Program-made: the position numbers and the translations under genes
From: Diadema setosum
Taxonomy: Eukaryota > Echinodermata > Echinoidea > Diadematoida > Diadematidae
Direction: 5' to 3'
DNA: 64,000 nt
Assembly (NCBI RefSeq): GCF_964275005.1
Contig: NC_092699.1
Span: forward strand, 23,112,333 to 23,176,332
Part shown: positions 1 to 11,587 of the stretch, in pieces
Layout: each line of letters starts with the position of its first letter
How positions within the stretch are numbered: position 1 is the first letter of the stretch
The notes under the pieces: generated by a model
Told to the model about the DNA's origin: nothing
What the model saw: the letters and a program-made list of their open reading frames with translations, nothing else
Database searches by the model: none

Positions 1-1695
1 GTTCTAGTAGGTCAAATTCGACAAAATACCCCTACGATTATATATGTATTTTAGCATATTCATTTATCTCACCCGTACCTGATACATTTTAGTTGCCTTG
101 ACGGGCTTCTGACGGCATGGGCCAGACAATCACTTGTCCTATCTTGACAAACTGTATATAGGGAAAGCAGGGCAAGTTAGTTTGGGGTGGCCCATGGGGT
201 TCTCGTAGGTCAAAGTCGCCGCAATACCCCTAAAGTCATAATTATTGTATGTATTTCAACATATTCAATAATCTTATATCATTCCTGTTACATTTACTCG
301 CCCTGACTGCCCTGTGACGCCATGGGCCAGGAAACCACTTATTCTTTCTTGACAAACTGTATGTAGGGAATGCAGGGCAAGTTAGTTTGGGGTGGCCCAT
401 GGGGTTTTAGTAGGTCAAATTCGACAAAATACCAATAGGATTATATGTATTTTAGCATATTCATTTATATTACCCGTATACCTGTTACATTTAGTTGCCC
501 GGACGGGTCTCTGACGGCATGGGCCAGACAATTACTTGTCCTATCTTGATAAACTTTATATAGGGAAAGCAGGGCAAGTTAGTTTGGGGTGGCCCATGGG
601 GTTCTTGTAGGTAAAACTCGCCAAAATACCCCTAAGATCATATATTTCAGGATATTCAATAATCTTAATCATTCATGTTAATACGTTTACTTGCCCTGCC
701 AGCCCTATGACGCCATGGGCCAGGAAACCACTTATCCTTTCTTGACAAACTGTATGTTGGGAATGCAGGGCAAGTTAGTTTGGGGTGGCCAATGGGGTTC
801 TAGTAGGGTCAAATTCGACAAAATATCCCTACGATTATATATGTATTTTAGCATATTCATTTATCTCACCAATACCTGTTACATTTTAGTTGCCCTGACG
901 GGCCTCTGACGGCATGGGCCAGACAATCACTTGTGCTATCTTGACAAACTCTATATAGGGAAAGCAGGGCAAGTTAGTTTGGGGTGGCCCATGGGGTTCT
1001 CGTAGGTCAAAGTCGCCGCAATACCCCTAAAGTCATAATTATTGTATGTATTTCTGGATATTCAATAATCTTATATCATTCCTGTTACATTTACTTGCCC
1101 TGACAGCCCTGTGACGCCATGGGCCAGGAAACCACTTATTCTTTCTTGACAAACTGTATGTAGGGAATGCAGGGCAAGTTAGTTTGGGGTGGCCCATGGG
1201 GTTCTAGTAGGTCAAATTCGACAAAATACCCCTACGCGATTATATATGTATTTTAGCATATTCATTTATCTTACCCGTACCTGTTACATTTTAGTTGCCC
1301 TGACGGGCCTCTGACGACATTGGCCAGACAATCACTTTTCCTATCTTGACAAACTCTATATAGGGAAAGCAGGGCAAGATAGTTTGGGGTGGCCCATAGG
1401 GGTTTTCGTAGGTCAAACTCGACAAAACACCCAAATGATTTTATATGTATATTAGCATATTCATTTATATTACGCGTGGTAGTTGCCCTGACGGGCCTGT
1501 GACGGCATGGACCAAACAATCACTTGTCCTATCTTGACAAACTGTATATAGGGAATGCAGGGCAAGTTAGCTTGGGGCGACCCATGGGGTTCTGCTAGGT
1601 CAATGTCAAGAAAATTCGGCTATGAGTCTATAGTATGTCCAGTATTTTAGGATATTCATCAATTTAAGTCATATCGGTTTCATTTAGTTTTTATT
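1..1695. repeat. ~200-bp satellite with alternating A/B variants
   Basis: About eight head-to-tail copies of a ~200-bp unit. The landmark GGGCAAGTTAGTTTGGGGTG recurs near 171, 376, 572, 768, 967, 1171, 1371 and 1561, a spacing of 190-205 bp. Two variants alternate: A has GACGGCATGGGCCAGACAAT and TATATAGGGAAAGCAGG, B has GACGCCATGGGCCAGGAAAC and TATGTAGGGAATGCAGG. The higher-order period is therefore ~400 bp. The last copy (from ~1480) looks like an A/B hybrid, and the array decays by ~1695. It continues past the left edge. The short open frames inside look like chance frames. Confidence 0.93.
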
Positions 1696-2240
1696 TCAGA
1701 TACCACTTTCGGGTTTTGGTGATCAGCTGCTGACAAGCGAGCAAGAAAGCAAAAAGTAAGAAAAAAAAAAACAAAGCAAGCTAAGCAAAAATAAGCAACA
1801 AAAATGCAAGTAAACAAGTAAACAACCAAACATCCCCCCCCCAAAAAAAAAGGCCTTTACTTTTCTTTTCTAATGCCGCTTCCACTTTCTGCTGCTGACA
1901 AGGGAAAAAAAGGGGAAAAAAACAAGAAACAAACGAAACAAAAGAAAACAAAAAACAAACAAATGATGCCACGTCCAGGTAAAAATGTGATTATTGTGTG
2001 TTTGTGTGTGTGTGTGCGTGTGTGTGTTGGGGGAGGTACATGTTTTATGGTTGGCTCTACGCTTTCAAAAGTGGGGGCACTTCATGGTTTCTTCAGCTGA
2101 CAAGCAAAAAAAAAAAAGAAAAAGTAAAAGGTCTTAGCCCAATCTGTTATGAAAAAAAAAAAGTGGGGAGAGGACCGAGCCCCCCCCCCCCCTCTTGTGG
2201 GCAACGTTCTTGCCATCTTGTTCTACTTTTTTAGTGGGCG
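1696..2240. repeat. Low-complexity A-, C- and GT-rich block
   Basis: Poly-A, poly-C and GT tracts with repeated short phrases related to CCACTTTC and CAGCTGACAAGC, near 1700-1735, 1879-1900 and 2070-2105. Similar phrases recur in the element at 27238-27589, which suggests decayed copies of one repeat family. No gene is seen. Confidence 0.6.
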
Positions 2241-2362
2241 TTTCTACAATTTGGGTCCAAGAAACCAACTTCAAGTTGCGAATGTCGAACGAGGAATAGG
2301 CCCCTAAGTAGCCAGATCAGACGCCGTGCGAAGCGGCGTCCCTGTGCAACAGCGACAGGGCT

Positions 2363-2498
2363 GGGGGTGTTTCATCAACGTTTGTCAGCGCTGACAATTT
2401 CAGCAAAATCCTTGGTTTTGATTGGCTGAGATGGTCTGGTCACTGACTGTTACTATGGTGATTCAAGTTGTCAGCGCTGACAAACTTGATGAACCCCC
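2363..2498. mobile_element. Short MITE with palindromic subterminal repeats
   Basis: A ~135-bp element with imperfect inverted ends. The left side reads TTCATCAACG then TTTGTCAGCGCTGACAA; the right side reads TTGTCAGCGCTGACAAA then CTTGATGAA. The inner 16-mer TTGTCAGCGCTGACAA is itself a perfect palindrome, so each end can form its own hairpin. The ends are flanked by G-rich and C-rich runs. I could not assign a target duplication or superfamily. Confidence 0.7.
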
Positions 2499-2596
2499 CC
2501 TCCCCAAGATGGCGAATATCAAACGAGAAAACAAACGCAGTGATTCGCCGTGCGTCACCATGCGACAGCGGCAGGGCTGCGTATGGTAACATGCAC

Positions 2597-2748
2597 GAAT
2601 AAGTAACTAACTTCAGATAGGATCTGCACTGTAGCGAATATCGAACGAGGAATAAGTAACTAACTTCAGGTGACGAATATCGAACGAGGAATAAGTAACT
2701 AACTTCAGGTGACGAATATCGAACGAGGAATAAGTAACTAACTTTAGG
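2597..2748. repeat. 39-bp minisatellite (about 3.5 copies)
   Basis: The phrase CGAATATCGAACGAGGAATA recurs at 2635, 2674 and 2713, exactly 39 bp apart, each followed by AGTAACTAACTT. A partial copy precedes it at ~2597. Because 39 is a multiple of three, frames stay open across it, but no gene is indicated. A related phrase occurs at ~2280 and ~2513. Confidence 0.9.
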
Positions 2749-3212
2749 CCGGTCTTTCCCAGTTGGTTGGTGCCCACACACACAACGCAACGGCCGGTAG
2801 CGCGCTTTGTGTACACGGTAACGTACATGTACGTGGAGCGATCCGACGAAAAATAAATTGCCAATAATACTAGTATATTGTTACAGTTCTACACACTGTC
2901 AGTAGTTCTCCGATTCAGTCATGTTTATATACAAACTCGGCTGCAACAAAATAATATCATATTGGACCTTTACATGGAATAAACTCACCATATGAACCCC
3001 GCATGTAGGACGTACGCGTTCGTACTTGTTGACGTCTTCGAATTACCGCCGATCGGAAAATGTCGCTAATTGACCAATCACAACGCGCAATCGTCAGTCA
3101 CGTTATGGTAGCCGCAAATATCGCATAGAAATACATGTAGAAGGCATGACGTTTTCCCTGGACATGCCCAAGGGTATTTTTTACATTTCATTCACGCAGT
3201 TCATTTCATTTC

Positions 3213-3560
3213 GTTGTTGAGAGAGGGGATTCAGATTTCAACTTTGATGGAGATTATCAAGAAACCACTGATGAATTATCAAAGAGCATACATTTCTAAC
3301 AGGAATATCAAATTCAAAGTTTATTTGTTTTGAAACTTGGTTTTGAAAAGGCATAGATATCCAAAAACAAACTAAGACAAAGTTTTCTAAGGATTTGTTT
3401 TTGGATATCTCTGCCTTTAAAAAAATAGTTTTCAACAAATAAACTCTGAATATCTCTTTAAATTGTGTGCTCTTTATCATTTCATAAGAGGTTTCTTATT
3501 ACAATGTATCTCACAATATGTTGGAAAATTGAAGCCCCATTTGATCTTATCATATTCCAT
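3213..3560. mobile_element. Inverted-repeat MITE, same family as 11229-11587
   Basis: Arms of ~150 bp face each other. The left arm contains AAGAAACCACTGATGAA, AAAGAGCAT and GATATCCAAAAACAAA; the right arm has the complements TTTGTTTTTGGATATCTC, GTGCTCTTTATCATTTCAT and AGGTTTCTTATTA. The same motifs in the same order occur at 11229-11587. The outer ends are degenerate, so the limits are approximate. No transposase is present. Confidence 0.8.
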
Positions 3561-3756
3561 CCCTTCAAGGGTACCAGTAATATTATTCTCCCCTCTTCCT
3601 GAAAGAGGTTCTTTATTTCGAATGTGTTCTTTCATTATGCTATTATAGAAAAATATAAAAATATGTTGAACTTTTTCTTTATATTTTCTTTGAATTCTGT
3701 CTGTCTGATATGGTCCTTGAACATGGTGTGGAGTTAAGAAATGGATATAAATAAAT

Positions 3757-3759
3757 AAA

Positions 3760-3840
<81 letters not shown>

Positions 3841-3844
3841 ATAT

Positions 3845-3875
<31 letters not shown>

Positions 3876-3878
3876 ATA

Positions 3879-3935
<57 letters not shown>

Positions 3936-3985
3936 TTATGTATATATATTACATATATACATACTTACATACATACACACACATA
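3757..3985. repeat. (TA)n / (TATG)n microsatellite
   Basis: A long TA dinucleotide run with interspersed TATG and TACA variants. Open frames of Tyr/Ile codons here are artefacts. Confidence 0.98.
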
Positions 3986-4545
3986 CATAATTATATCATT
4001 TGAGCCTCGTTATGGCAGTAATAGTCACGATAGATTACATACATGTATATATATATACAGCATGGGTGGTTGCAATTAGCCTCATTGTACTACTTTGATA
4101 GGGAGTACAAAATACAGATCTATAATCTCTACAAATTCTGTAGAGCACATTTGAATGCAATCAGAAAATACTCATGCATGCCAAGGAGTTATGGTAACTC
4201 CTTGTTCATACACACACCATCTCACAGGTACAGAAAAAACAACATAATTTTTCAAAAACACTGCAAATACACAACTATTTAATTCATTCATACCTCTGTT
4301 TATTTAGCACAAGAAAATGTTTCAAGATTCTAAATGATGGTTCTACAAGCATTTTATGACACATTTCCAGTTCAATGCACAGCAACATGAATGGCTGGAA
4401 TTAGAATCAATTTTGTTGTGATTGTTGAAGAGGTCTGTGCGGCATCTGATTACAGTCATGTTTTATTCAACAAGATATGAAAAAGTATTTGTCCCATTTG
4501 TAATGCACATTTTCAGACAAAACATGGTACACTGATGTACACTGA
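3986..4545. other. Non-genic, no feature recognised
   Basis: AT-rich sequence between the TA microsatellite and the next MITE. I saw no splice-bounded coding segment, RNA gene or repeat structure. Confidence 0.5.
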
Positions 4546-4871
4546 GGCCCGAATTCACGAAGGTGGTACAAATGAAACCATGGTTTAAACCATGGACAAA
4601 AACTGTGGAGTGCCAAGTGTCGCACGGAATATTTCGTTACGAAATTGGTCATTTCGTCGACAAAATGACCATTTCGTTAACGAAATTATCATTTCGTGGA
4701 CGAAGTGTTCATTTAGTTACCAAACGTTGTCATTTCGTTACAAAATAATCATTTCATGGACGAAATGACTGATTTCGTAACGAAATATTCCATGCGACAC
4801 TTGGCGCTCCATAGATTTTGTCCATGGTTTAAACCATGGTTTCATTTGTACCACCTTCGTGAATTCGGGCC
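4546..4871. mobile_element. 326-bp MITE with ~70-bp inverted repeats and palindromic core
   Basis: It starts GGCCCGAATTCACGAAGGTG and ends with the exact complement CACCTTCGTGAATTCGGGCC. The arms continue inward through GGTTTAAACC palindromes and a segment around CCAAGTGTCGCA / TGCGACACTTGG. The core (~4628-4785) is a run of ~22-bp units built on ATTTCGTnnACGAAAT. There is no coding capacity; similar peptides read on the two strands result from the inverted repeat. Confidence 0.92.
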
Positions 4872-5037
4872 ATACAGTCTTACAACCTTGTGCTCAAGTC
4901 ACACACATGGTTGGGTTTACAGACAGACATGTGGTACATACAAATGTAGATATAAAAATACAAGAGGCAAAGAGAAAATGTTATGTTGGTCACATGATCA
5001 TGGAGAAATGCACACCAGCTTTATATACAGTGGTGTT

Positions 5038-5714
5038 CAAAGAGTATAGAAGCTAGCGCTAAGAGGGCGCACTCTCGCGATTTCGCATGCAAATGGGTGT
5101 AGTACGCCATGGAGCCCCACATGGAGCCCAATGGCCGCCATTTTAGTAATAATAACACAATGTTCTTAACGCGTGAGCCTATGGAGTGAACTGTTCCTTC
5201 CTTACATTTTCTTCATTTTAAGGAGGCACACAGCAGTAAAATTGTGTTTCAGACCTCAAAATATCACCAGAAGCATATTTTCTGTCGATACGTTAAAAAT
5301 TTTTTTGAAGAAATGTCATTTACTTTTCAATCTGTAGTCCCTCAAAGTTTGTGTATGAGCTGACAAACGCCGTCTATCTCTTTCTCTCTCAGGCTACTTT
5401 AGCTCAAAGTTTGTCAAACTACATATTGGAAAATAAATGACATTTCTTCAATTGCATTTCATGATTAGATAGGAATGATACTTCTGTATGACAAAACGAG
5501 GTCCTAAGTACATCTCTTCCCCTGTATGCCCCCTAAAAAGGGGGAAAAAAATGAAAGGGAGACAGAAATCACTACTATGTTAAGACACTGCTATGATCAC
5601 ATAATATATGCCCTCTATCGGTCTGCCAGATAATGGCGCCCGTATTTCGCCCATGAGCATACTAAGCGAAATCGTGGGAGTAAGGCCTCTTAGTGCTAGC
5701 TTCTATACTCTTTG
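5038..5714. mobile_element. 677-bp non-autonomous foldback element, 8-bp target duplication
   Basis: The terminal inverted repeats begin CAAAGAGTATAGAAGCTAGC at 5038 and end with its complement at 5714, then remain similar for ~50 bp. The flanks are GTGGTGTT (5030-5037) and GTGGTGTG (5715-5722), an 8-bp duplication with one mismatch. An inner inverted pair (TTGAAGAAATGTCATTTAC near 5304 and its complement near 5430) gives a nested hairpin. An 8-bp duplication fits hAT or P-type transposons; the superfamily is inferred. No transposase frame is seen. Confidence 0.85.
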
Positions 5715-5722
5715 GTGGTGTG

Positions 5723-8415
5723 TGATTGTATCCACTTCTACCCCTATATACTAGTACTCCATCTTTAAAATATAGAAACCTCATGACTGTGCAATCTTCA
5801 TGTGCATTTTACATGACTTTAGCTTACAATGTCACATTTGAAAATTAGCAATGATATAGATTAAAAAAAGACAGAGTGGCCAATGTAGCACGTACTACAC
5901 AGGGCCAAGCGTCTTAACATGAATTGAATAGACAGTCTTGATATCCATGCCCTTATCCCTTTGAAGGACCACATAAAAACAACAACAAATAATAATAATT
6001 CAACAACAGGAACAAAAACTTTGATAAACATGTCTTTCATACACTAATCATTCTGCTGCATAAAAAATTGGTGTCATACCTGGGATTGTAAAACCACCAA
6101 TGACAAACAATGACAAACAACGATAATTGTTTTTTTTTTTTTTTAATTATAATTGTATGTAAAATTCTAAACAAATTAATAATCGTCTTTATAGTTTGTG
6201 AATTAGCTTCCAACTGTAAAATACAATGTTACCTGAAGGATAGCCCTATGGAATCAAGCCTTCCTTCAAATCATCTAGATAATATTGCAGCACAAAACAA
6301 AACACAACATGGAGGTGGGGTCTTACAGAGCGCATGTTTTGTTTTGTTTTGTGTTTCATTTACAAAGAACAAATGTTTGAAGGCCAACAACACTTTGACT
6401 CTTCTTTTCCCCCAAGTACTGCCTGTAAGTCTAAAAGGTAGTGACATTCCTTGAATTCCACAGGAATGACTTTCAGAAAGATATGATATTGCTACACATT
6501 TTTGCACAGAAACAGTGAGGTGTTGAATGCTGAATTTTATACAACGTCCAATTAGATCCTTGTAATTTGATTGGAGGATTGTTGGTGGCGTGATATTCAA
6601 TAAGTACTCCATTCAACGCGCCGTGCAATTTTGGTTCTATTTTTGCGTGCAACTTGGTTCGATTTTTTCGTTCTATTCAGTGAAAGATGAGGCCCACTAT
6701 TCAACTCGGCTTCGCCTCGTTGAATAGAGCGCCTCTATCTTTCACCTCGTGCGAAATCTCGTACCATTGCACTCGTGACCATTCACTATTTGTATACTAA
6801 ACCACATTTTCTGTGTCATTCATACCAAAAAAGAAACCAATGTGATTTCAATCCCTGCACAGCTGTAAATGTACCTCCTCTTGAATTAGTGCCAATATGT
6901 TCTGGATGTGTTGTGCTCTAAATTTATAGGTGAATTTTCCCTTCAGAGAGTGACTGATTACTTCTTTACCTGTTGAAGACTTGTCCAAGGAATAAGTGTA
7001 CTTGGGAGAGGTGTATGTGGGAAATTCGTTATACAGCAAAATCAGCTAATCCTCAACAGGTTACTGTGCCACACATGTACATGTAGCTCTCTGTGTTTCA
7101 TATGCAACTCTGACAGAGGAATTCATAAAGCGCTCAAGATTTCTCCGAGCACAGACAGGCCACTGTGTAAAATCTGTGTGTACTATTAAAATATACATGT
7201 ACCATGCACAAAATACATGAAAGGATAATCTGACACATCAGCTTGGGACTTTTTTTTGTCCTCTGTTGTCTATCACTGGATACACGCATACATACCACAT
7301 TGGAGTCTGAATAGTAACAACAATTTCACAAACAAATAAAAGCAATTTAACAAAAGGTGAATTTGGCACACTATTAATGATGCCATGTGTATGAGCATGA
7401 CATTCAATGAAGACACTGTTTAACATTGTCATAGTTCCAAAAAAAAAAAATGTCAAACTCTGCTGTGAGGGTACCATTGACCCTTGACCCCACCCCCCCC
7501 CCCCCCCAACACCCTAAAAACATTCCACAGCCCCTGCAAGACAATCATTTTCATCCCATTTTTTTTTTTTTTTCTTTCAAAACTTCAAAATAAACCAGGT
7601 AGCATGGGTAGACCATGCAATGGAAAGGCTGGCCCGACTTACATATATTTGCATACCCTTGTAATGAATTGTGTACAACTTTATCATTGATCCCTACATA
7701 TGTATGTAACTACAAACACAGCCCGAAAATCTGGACTGGAGTTGAATGTGCACATATTCCGTGCACATATTCACTGACATGCAATTCTATTCTAGCAGGC
7801 TTGCACTAGTCATTGTTTTCAAATGTACCATGGTGAGCAACGAATGAAGATTGATTCAATCAGAACTTGTCTCCCTACAATAACAAGTTTTTAAAACAAA
7901 AAACCCCAAACATAATATCACAGAAACTGACAGCATTTAGGACCATGAAACTCAGACATTTTAAATTGGAAACACTATTAAACAACAACTTTACTGTCAA
8001 TTTCAGTGCTGCCAGATGGTTTATCGAAAAAAAAAATTGCAAGTATTTGGTATGACTTTTGGGGGAACTGATTTCTGTGTACACGTACATTAGAAAAAAC
8101 AGATTTATCATCATACAATATATACAATGAACAACAAAACTGTACATAGACAGACCCATCTTGCATTTTTCTGCATAATGAGAAAAATGCATGTAATATG
8201 GGTAAGTGAAAATGCCAACTAGTTGGAGCACAGAACACAAAAGGGTAGTTATTCATAACAACAGACATTTAGTTCCATGGTCATACTCTAATCAAATTTC
8301 TATTTCTTGTTTCCCTGATATGTACTGTCTCACACGATGGCAGAACTATCGTGTTCCAATACATTGTATCTGCACATTATGTCAGTACACTCACTGTGTG
8401 AAATCTTTTGCTGTT
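5723..8415. other. Intergenic, no gene recognised
   Basis: AT-rich DNA with short homopolymers: poly-T at 6129-6144, poly-C at ~7492-7507, poly-T at 7559-7574. The only clear structure is the hairpin at 6680-6746, listed separately. Short frames lack plausible splice borders or recognisable protein motifs. Confidence 0.5.
6680..6746. repeat. 67-bp imperfect hairpin
   Basis: GTGAAAGATGAGGCCCACTA then TTCAAC faces GTTGAATAGAGCGCC then TATCTTTCAC, around the loop TCGGCTTCGCCTC. It may be a relic of a foldback element. No promoter or RNA role is evident. Confidence 0.6.
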
Positions 8416-8569
8416 CAGGGGTGGATCACGGCATTCCGTAAAGAGGGGGCGCCTTTACAAAATTAATGGGGGGACGTACAAACCCCCACATTTTTTTTTC
8501 TTTCTTTTGTTTTTACCACAAAAAAAAGGGGGTGCATGCATGGTGTGTTCCCCCTTGAATCCACCACTG
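8416..8569. mobile_element. hAT-like MITE relic
   Basis: The left end CAGGGGTGGATCACGG and right end CCTTGAATCCACCACTG form imperfect inverted repeats of the CAGGGGTGGATY type known from hAT elements. The interior is G-, T- and A-rich. No 8-bp flanking duplication survives, so the copy is probably old. Confidence 0.6.
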
Positions 8570-8779
8570 TGGTTCTAACAGAATTTCTGACTATGGTAAT
8601 TTTACCTTTTGCTTAAATGAAAACTGAAATAACCAACTATCATTAATATAAAAAATGAAGAGGAATTATCTGCTCTTTGGAGTAACACAATAAATTACAA
8701 AATTTAGTTTTGAATCCAATATGCCCAGTACACATCCGTTCATAAAATTGACCTTCTTATTTTCTTCCCGGTCTTGTGT

Positions 8780-8945
8780 TATGTGCAATATGGGGCTCGT
8801 CACCAAACTTTTTCTTTGGTGGCCTGGATTATAAATGACTATCCATTTTAAATATTAAGTGCCTGATTGGGCCATCAAAAATAGCCTTTTTGGACATTTG
8901 GTGGCCCTACATCAATTTTTAGGAGCCCCAGGCCACCATGCCACT
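8780..8945. repeat. Diverged inverted repeat (GGTGGCCTGG / CCAGGCCACC)
   Basis: GGTGGCCTGG at ~8820 is complementary to CCAGGCCACC at ~8930. The intervening DNA shows weaker complementarity. It is probably an old foldback repeat. Confidence 0.4.
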
Positions 8946-9015
8946 GCTAATGTTGAGTCTTGAATCTTATCGATGTCTGTACAACTATTTCCACTTTCAA
9001 GTTAAAGACCCAATA

Positions 9016-9226
9016 CTGTAGGAGCTGAAATTTTCGCGTACAGATATTTTCGCGAATTGCTACTTGGAGGACATTTGCGCGTGTTGTTAATTTCGCGGTT
9101 GCGACGGTCTAACTGAACGTAACTATTTGCGCGTTGTTATATTCGCATGTTGTTATTTTCGCGGTTCAAAGGCGATTCGCGAAATTCGCGAAAATAAAAC
9201 CACCGCGAAAATTTCAGCTCGTACAG
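9016..9226. mobile_element. 211-bp MITE with TA target duplication
   Basis: Inverted ends CTGTAGGAGCTGAAATTTTC and its near-complement at 9207-9226, differing by one base, are flanked by TA on both sides (9014-9015 and 9227-9228). The interior repeats TTTTCGCG-like words. A TA duplication fits a Tc1/mariner-type mobiliser (inference). Confidence 0.85.
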
Positions 9227-9699
9227 TAGAGTGAATATTTACAACCTTCGCAACATAGAACGACAGCTTTCCTAATGGAGGAGCCCATAATATGTGTATG
9301 GAAGTCAATGAGAAAATGAGCTTGTTCGACAAGAGAGATTCAGTATAAATCTAAATGACAGTTAGTCAAATAGTAAAAAGGAATAGGGAACTACAATCCA
9401 TGCTCATATCCTTACACATGGAAAACATGTCATTCATGTTCAGAGGAAATAGTTACAATGCCACTTTAAAATTTACATTCATATGTACATATGCAAGGAG
9501 TGCACACATCGGCACGGTTTGCACAAAATATCAAAAACATCTCTCCACTGCATGATTTTGTAACTTGTCCCTACTCTGCTGCAGAAGTCCCCAAAGTAAT
9601 TATGCCAAAGAAATTCACAAAGTATAACAGACTGACGTTGAATATATAAGAATAGATTTGTGGAATATTAGGGAGGATTTAATGTGTAACAGATTGCTA
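9227..9699 (-). other. Presumed POM121 3' UTR and downstream DNA
   Basis: Sequence after the POM121 stop codon. An ATTAAA hexamer on the minus strand lies at 9683-9678, only ~17 nt past the stop, and is a weak poly(A)-signal candidate. No AATAAA was found on the minus strand in this stretch, so the transcript end is unknown. Confidence 0.35.
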
Positions 9700-9920
9700 T
9701 CACCTCCTCCCTGTTTTACTCCGAAGTTGTCGGAGCCTGTTCGCTCTTCGCTGGTTGGAGGCTTGACTGCTTCCTCCAGTGCCGATGGAGAAACCTCCCC
9801 CCGGTGCTCCGCTCGATCCTGCTGGACTGGGGGAAACCCCAAATGCTGGTGCAGGGGTGGCGGTGCCTGCGCCGGGAGCGGCTGCCGGAGAACCAAAACT
9901 AAACTGGCTAGAAGCCCCTC
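9700..9920 (-). CDS. POM121: POM121 nucleoporin, last coding exon
   Basis: The exon follows acceptor TTTCAACAG; its first two bases complete a Gly codon with the preceding exon, and it ends at TGA (9702-9700). It encodes GASSQFSFGSP, then an Ala/Pro-rich stretch with AFG, then GGGFSIGTGG and a basic tail ending RANRLRQLRSKTGRR. Vertebrate POM121 also ends with an FG motif, FSIGAG and an Arg-rich tail, so this exon is strong family evidence. The tail may act in importin binding or chromatin contact, by analogy only. Confidence 0.9.
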
Positions 9921-10845
9921 CTGTTGAAAGCCATACATGACAAGATACATTGGTGAGTGCATTGTTTCATATGCATATCTCAAATTTATGACTGTCCAGC
10001 TCAAAATCCACAAAAAGTCACAGGTAAGGATTCTGTGTAATCGACCAAAACATGACAATTTGGTTGATCCACCTCAAATCTTTTAAGTTTGTCCTACCTG
10101 AGAGGGCAATCTTTTCTCCAGGATTTTGTCAAAATTTGGGGTCTTAAAACAAAACAAAAATCAAGTTATGAGCATATTTTTGTGGACCAAATTTCCTTTC
10201 ATTGATACTTCTGCACAGCATGCATGAATGACCCTTATCGTTGAATCCACTTTCCTTGATTTATGATTGTGCTAGGAGTCATAAAACAGTACTTTTTTTT
10301 TCAACACAGTCCAGGAGTATGAATTTGGCAATGTCCTGATATGATATCTAACAGATGGATTCCATTTTGACAAACTGCACAGTGTCAGAAGCTCATATAG
10401 ATACAAACATTGGCTAGTCAAAGCACTTTATCTTCATTTCTTAGTCTGTGACTGTTGCTGCTGGTCCTGTGGTTGGTCCTGCAGTTGCTTGCTTACAAGT
10501 ATTCATTGCTTCATAAGTGGTCACATCTAAGTATAAACTTTGATCACATTAAAATTGTACACTGTAACATGTACACCCTCAGGAGTACTTGGAAAGGGAA
10601 ATCATCGTCCAGATTCTACCATGCTGCAATCTTTTGTCATTCTTACATGTTCTTTGTCCAAAAGTCAGGGGCACCTTAAAATCCTACAATTCTTTAAACA
10701 GCTTTAGTGCACAGCAGACTGACATCATCTACAAATGTACAATGTGTTTTCTCTTTCACATCAAAAGAGGGTTTAGCTCAACATGCTCATCTTTGTTATC
10801 TCTTGGCTGTCCCTCCCACTGTGTGAACCGGAGCAAATCACTTAC

Positions 10846-10947
10846 CCGAGGCTCCTGAGAAGAAGCCTGTCTGGCTGTTGGCCCCTGCTGGTTGGCTTGG
10901 TGTCTGGCCGAACGGGAAGCCAGAGCTGCTGGGTGCCGCTGGAGACC
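10846..10947 (-). CDS. POM121: POM121 nucleoporin, small internal FG exon
   Basis: A 102-nt exon bounded by acceptor CTGTCACAG and donor GTAAGT. It enters after one base of a Gly codon and leaves after one base, matching the phase of both neighbours. It encodes SPAAPSSSGFPFGQTPSQPA and a short Ser/Gly/Gln-rich remainder. One FG motif (FPFG) continues the repeat domain that lines the nuclear-pore channel. Confidence 0.88.
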
Positions 10948-11228
10948 CTGTGACAGAATCAGGTCAGGCAAAGAAAGTGGATACTGTTTATCTAAAAGTA
11001 AATGGCAGTAAAATCTTTTCAGAGTTTACTATGTTCAAGGAAAATGAAATACCAGGTGCCAAATTGTTATACGTGAGCTGTCATGGCTGATTGTTTGAGA
11101 CTTCATGGACAAGACTGTGGCGGCATGCTTTTAATAACTGATTGCATGAAGACGAAGACACCATACAACACTGTAATGCATCGGTGTTTGTGGGAAAATA
11201 TATTTTGTTGCTACCTGAAATGACTGTA

Positions 11229-11587
11229 CAGTACTGGTTGAGGCGGGGATTCATGTTTTGAACATTCCTAAGTGAGATAATGAAAAGCCTCTTATGAAAT
11301 ATGAAAGAGCATGTAATTTTAAGGATTCAACGTTTATTTGATGAAAATTGGTTTTCAAATGGCCGAGATATCCAAAAAAGTGCTAATAATAAAAGGTGAC
11401 ATGCCACAACTTTATTAGGATCTCTTTGTTTCACCTTGTTTTTGGATATCTCAGCCATTTCAAAACCGATTTTCATCGAATAACTTTTGATACCCCTTAG
11501 AACTGCATGCTCTTTGACATCTCATAGAGTGGTTTCTGAATATCTCACAAAACGTTAAAAGCTAAATCCTCACCTCGACCAGAACTG
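11229..11587. mobile_element. 359-bp MITE within a POM121 intron, TA target duplication
   Basis: Inverted ends CAGTACTGGTTGAGG (11229) and CCTCGACCAGAACTG (ending 11587) are flanked by TA at 11227-11228 and 11588-11589. The arms are >150 bp and include GATATCCAAAAAA / TTTTTGGATATCTC and AAAGAGCATG / CATGCTCTTTG. It shares its arm motifs with 3213-3560, and this copy has the better ends. A Tc1/mariner-type mobiliser is inferred from the TA duplication. Confidence 0.87.

Noticed and set aside
3799-4079. Tyr/Ile-rich open frames
   Set aside because: Translations of the TA/TATG microsatellite.
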